Origin: an uncultured Selenomonadaceae bacterium
GTDB taxonomy: Bacteria; Bacillota; Negativicutes; Selenomonadales; Selenomonadaceae
Direction of reading: 5' to 3'
Assembly: GCA_905236145.1 (NCBI GenBank)
Contig: CAJOOE010000044.1
Location: 1-5,227, forward strand
DNA length: 5,227 nt
The notes beneath the pieces were generated by a model. The model was not told the DNA's origin. It did no database searches and was given only the letters and a program-made list of their open reading frames with translations. A program made the position numbers and the translations under genes. Of the stretch, positions 3,997 through 5,227 are shown piece by piece. Within the stretch, counting starts at the first letter, position 1; the number at the start of each line of letters is the position of its first letter.

Positions 3997-5227
3997 TCAA
4001 ATGTCCAAATTCTTTACAAGTTTTGCGTTTTCTTCAATGAATTGACGACGCGGGGCAACCTGATCCCCCATCAAAATCGTGAAAAGTTCGTCGGCCTCCG
4101 CCGCGTCTTCGACTTCCACGCGGAGCATGGTGCGACCTGCGGGATCCATCGTTGTTTCCCAAAGCTGTTCCGGGTTCATTTCGCCCAAGCCTTTATAGCG
4201 TTGAACGGTTGAGCCGTCGCGACCGACTTCGTCGAGTTTTTTTCCGAGTTCTTCGTCGCTGTAAGTGTACCAATGATTTTTTCCTTTGCGAATCTGATAG
4301 AGCGGCGGCTGTGCTATGAAAACGTGACCGTGTTCTATCAAAGGTTTCATGTATCTGTAGAAGAAAGTCAAAAGCAAAGTGCGAATGTGGGCACCGTCAA
4401 CATCGGCATCTGTCATTATGATAATTTTTCCGTAGCGACGTTTCGCCAAATCAAAATCTTCACTTATGCCGGTGCCGAATGCGGTAATCATTGTGCGAAT
4501 TTCGGCGTTGGCAAAAATTTTGTCGAGCCGTGCCTTTTCGACGTTCAAAATTTTCCCTCTCAAAGGAAGTATTGCCTGAAATCTTCTGTCGCGTCCCTGT
4601 TTCGCACTGCCGCCCGCACTGTCACCCTCAACGATATAAATTTCCGCCTTGTCCGGATCTTTGACGGAGCAGTCGGCAAGTTTTCCGGGAAGAGCGGAAA
4701 CTTCCAGCGCATTTTTACGACGGGTAAGCTCGCGGGCTTTACGCGCCGCCTCACGGGCACGGGATGCCATTACCGCCTTTTCCAGAATCTGCTTGGTAAG
4801 CGTGGGATTTTCTTCAAAAAATTCGCTCAAGCCTTCGCCGGTAACCGCACTTACAAGAGAGCGAATTTCTTCGTTGCCGAGTTTCGTTTTCGTCTGTCCT
4901 TCAAATTGCGGATTGTGCAACTTGACGCTGATGACGCAGGTCAAGCCTTCGCGAATATCTTCACCGCTCAAACTGCTGTCCGCACTTTTCAAAAGGTTGC
5001 GGCGTTTCGCAAAATCATTCGCAATTCTGGTTAAAGCAATTTTAAAGCCGGCAAGGTGAGTACCGCCTTCCTCGGTGTTTATGTTGTTGACGTAACTGTA
5101 AATATTTTCCTGATAGCTGTCGGTGTACTGCATCGCAATTTCGACAAGTGCATCGTCCCGGCGACCGTTGAAATAAATCGGAGCGGGATTAAGTTTTGTT
5201 TTCTTGCGGTTCAAGTGTTCGACGAAA
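3997..5227 (-). CDS. gyrB: DNA gyrase subunit B, C-terminal part (5' end outside window)
   Basis: The last about 410 codons of gyrB; the frame runs open through the right edge, reading FVEHLNRKKTK, which is internal GyrB sequence. The TTG at 5212-5214 is therefore an internal Leu codon, not a start. GyrB is the ATPase subunit of the A2B2 gyrase that introduces negative supercoils. Numbering from that Leu, visible parts are the end of the transducer domain with the QTKTKLG loop (107-113), the TOPRIM domain with EGDSAGG (196-202) and TDADVDG (268-274), whose E196, D269 and D271 are the Mg-binding residues, PLRGKILNVEKA (217-228), and the C-terminal QRYKGLGEMN (338-347) ending in KNLDI. The spacing shows none of the long insertion found in proteobacterial GyrB. 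At the position of E. coli K447 it has Arg, common in Gram-positive-type GyrB. EGDSAGGSAKQGRDR and the tail favour GyrB over ParE. Downstream lies a CsoR-like gene rather than gyrA. Confidence 0.96.
   Translation of the reverse strand, partial: FVEHLNRKKTKLNPAPIYFNGRRDDALVEIAMQYTDSYQENIYSYVNNINTEEGGTHLAGFKIALTRIANDFAKRRNLLKSADSSLSGEDIREGLTCVISVKLHNPQFEGQTKTKLGNEEIRSLVSAVTGEGLSEFFEENPTLTKQILEKAVMASRAREAARKARELTRRKNALEVSALPGKLADCSVKDPDKAEIYIVEGDSAGGSAKQGRDRRFQAILPLRGKILNVEKARLDKIFANAEIRTMITAFGTGISEDFDLAKRRYGKIIIMTDADVDGAHIRTLLLTFFYRYMKPLIEHGHVFIAQPPLYQIRKGKNHWYTYSDEELGKKLDEVGRDGSTVQRYKGLGEMNPEQLWETTMDPAGRTMLRVEVEDAAEADELFTILMGDQVAPRRQFIEENAKLVKNLDI

Noticed and set aside
4273..5034. Plus-strand open frame of 253 codons
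   Set aside because: It is wholly antisense to gyrB, has no recognisable domain and no good ribosome binding site; low stop density opposite a conserved gene explains it.
5212..5214. TTG as start codon of gyrB
   Set aside because: The frame stays open to the window edge and the residues before it (FVEH) match internal GyrB sequence, so the gene is simply cut.

Overview
The window carries six genes and one gene fragment's worth of dense, ordinary-looking bacterial chromosome with short intergenic gaps: seven protein features would be an overcount, as there are five complete genes on two strands plus a complete copper-sensor-like repressor (six in total counting it) and one of the six neighbours, gyrB, is cut by the right edge. 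In order: ahbA(-), engB(-), cbiC(-), a sugar-binding lipoprotein gene (+), a dCMP deaminase gene (+), csoR-type repressor (-), gyrB 3' part (-). The gene set suggests an anaerobic member of the Bacillota. Reasons are a siroheme-dependent heme route (AhbA), a cobalt-precorrin (CbiC) enzyme, a ComEB-type dCMP deaminase, a GyrB without the long insertion of proteobacterial GyrB, and strong AGGAGG-like ribosome binding sites with some TTG starts. A Negativicutes-like host is my best guess, but this rests on family resemblance only.

Left part (1-1851, minus strand): cbiC, engB and ahbA read in the same direction with gaps of 13 and 51 nt. The engB ribosome binding site overlaps the cbiC stop codon. 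A GGAGG lies just after the ahbA stop at the window's left edge, so the operon appears to continue, plausibly into ahbB. CbiC (cobalamin ring formation) and AhbA (siroheme to heme) both draw on the uroporphyrinogen III/precorrin-2 branch; EngB is a ribosome-assembly GTPase that sits between them.

Centre (1852-3585): a divergent control region of about 130 nt with two operator-like palindromes separates cbiC from a plus-strand pair. That pair is a ChvE-like monosaccharide-binding lipoprotein with no transporter ATPase or permease beside it, and a dCMP deaminase 34 nt downstream. A strong intrinsic hairpin with a T run closes this unit and can also serve the convergent minus-strand unit.

Right part (3586-5227, minus strand): the 3' two thirds of gyrB, followed after 54 nt by a small CsoR/RcnR-family metal-responsive repressor with a histidine-rich N-terminal tail encoded by a 6-bp tandem repeat. 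No mobile element, CRISPR array, tRNA or rRNA was seen. The most interesting local features are the His-tail repeat in the repressor, the acidic insertion in EngB, the orphan sugar-binding lipoprotein, and the palindromes in the divergent region. I did not find convincing evidence for a wholly new system.
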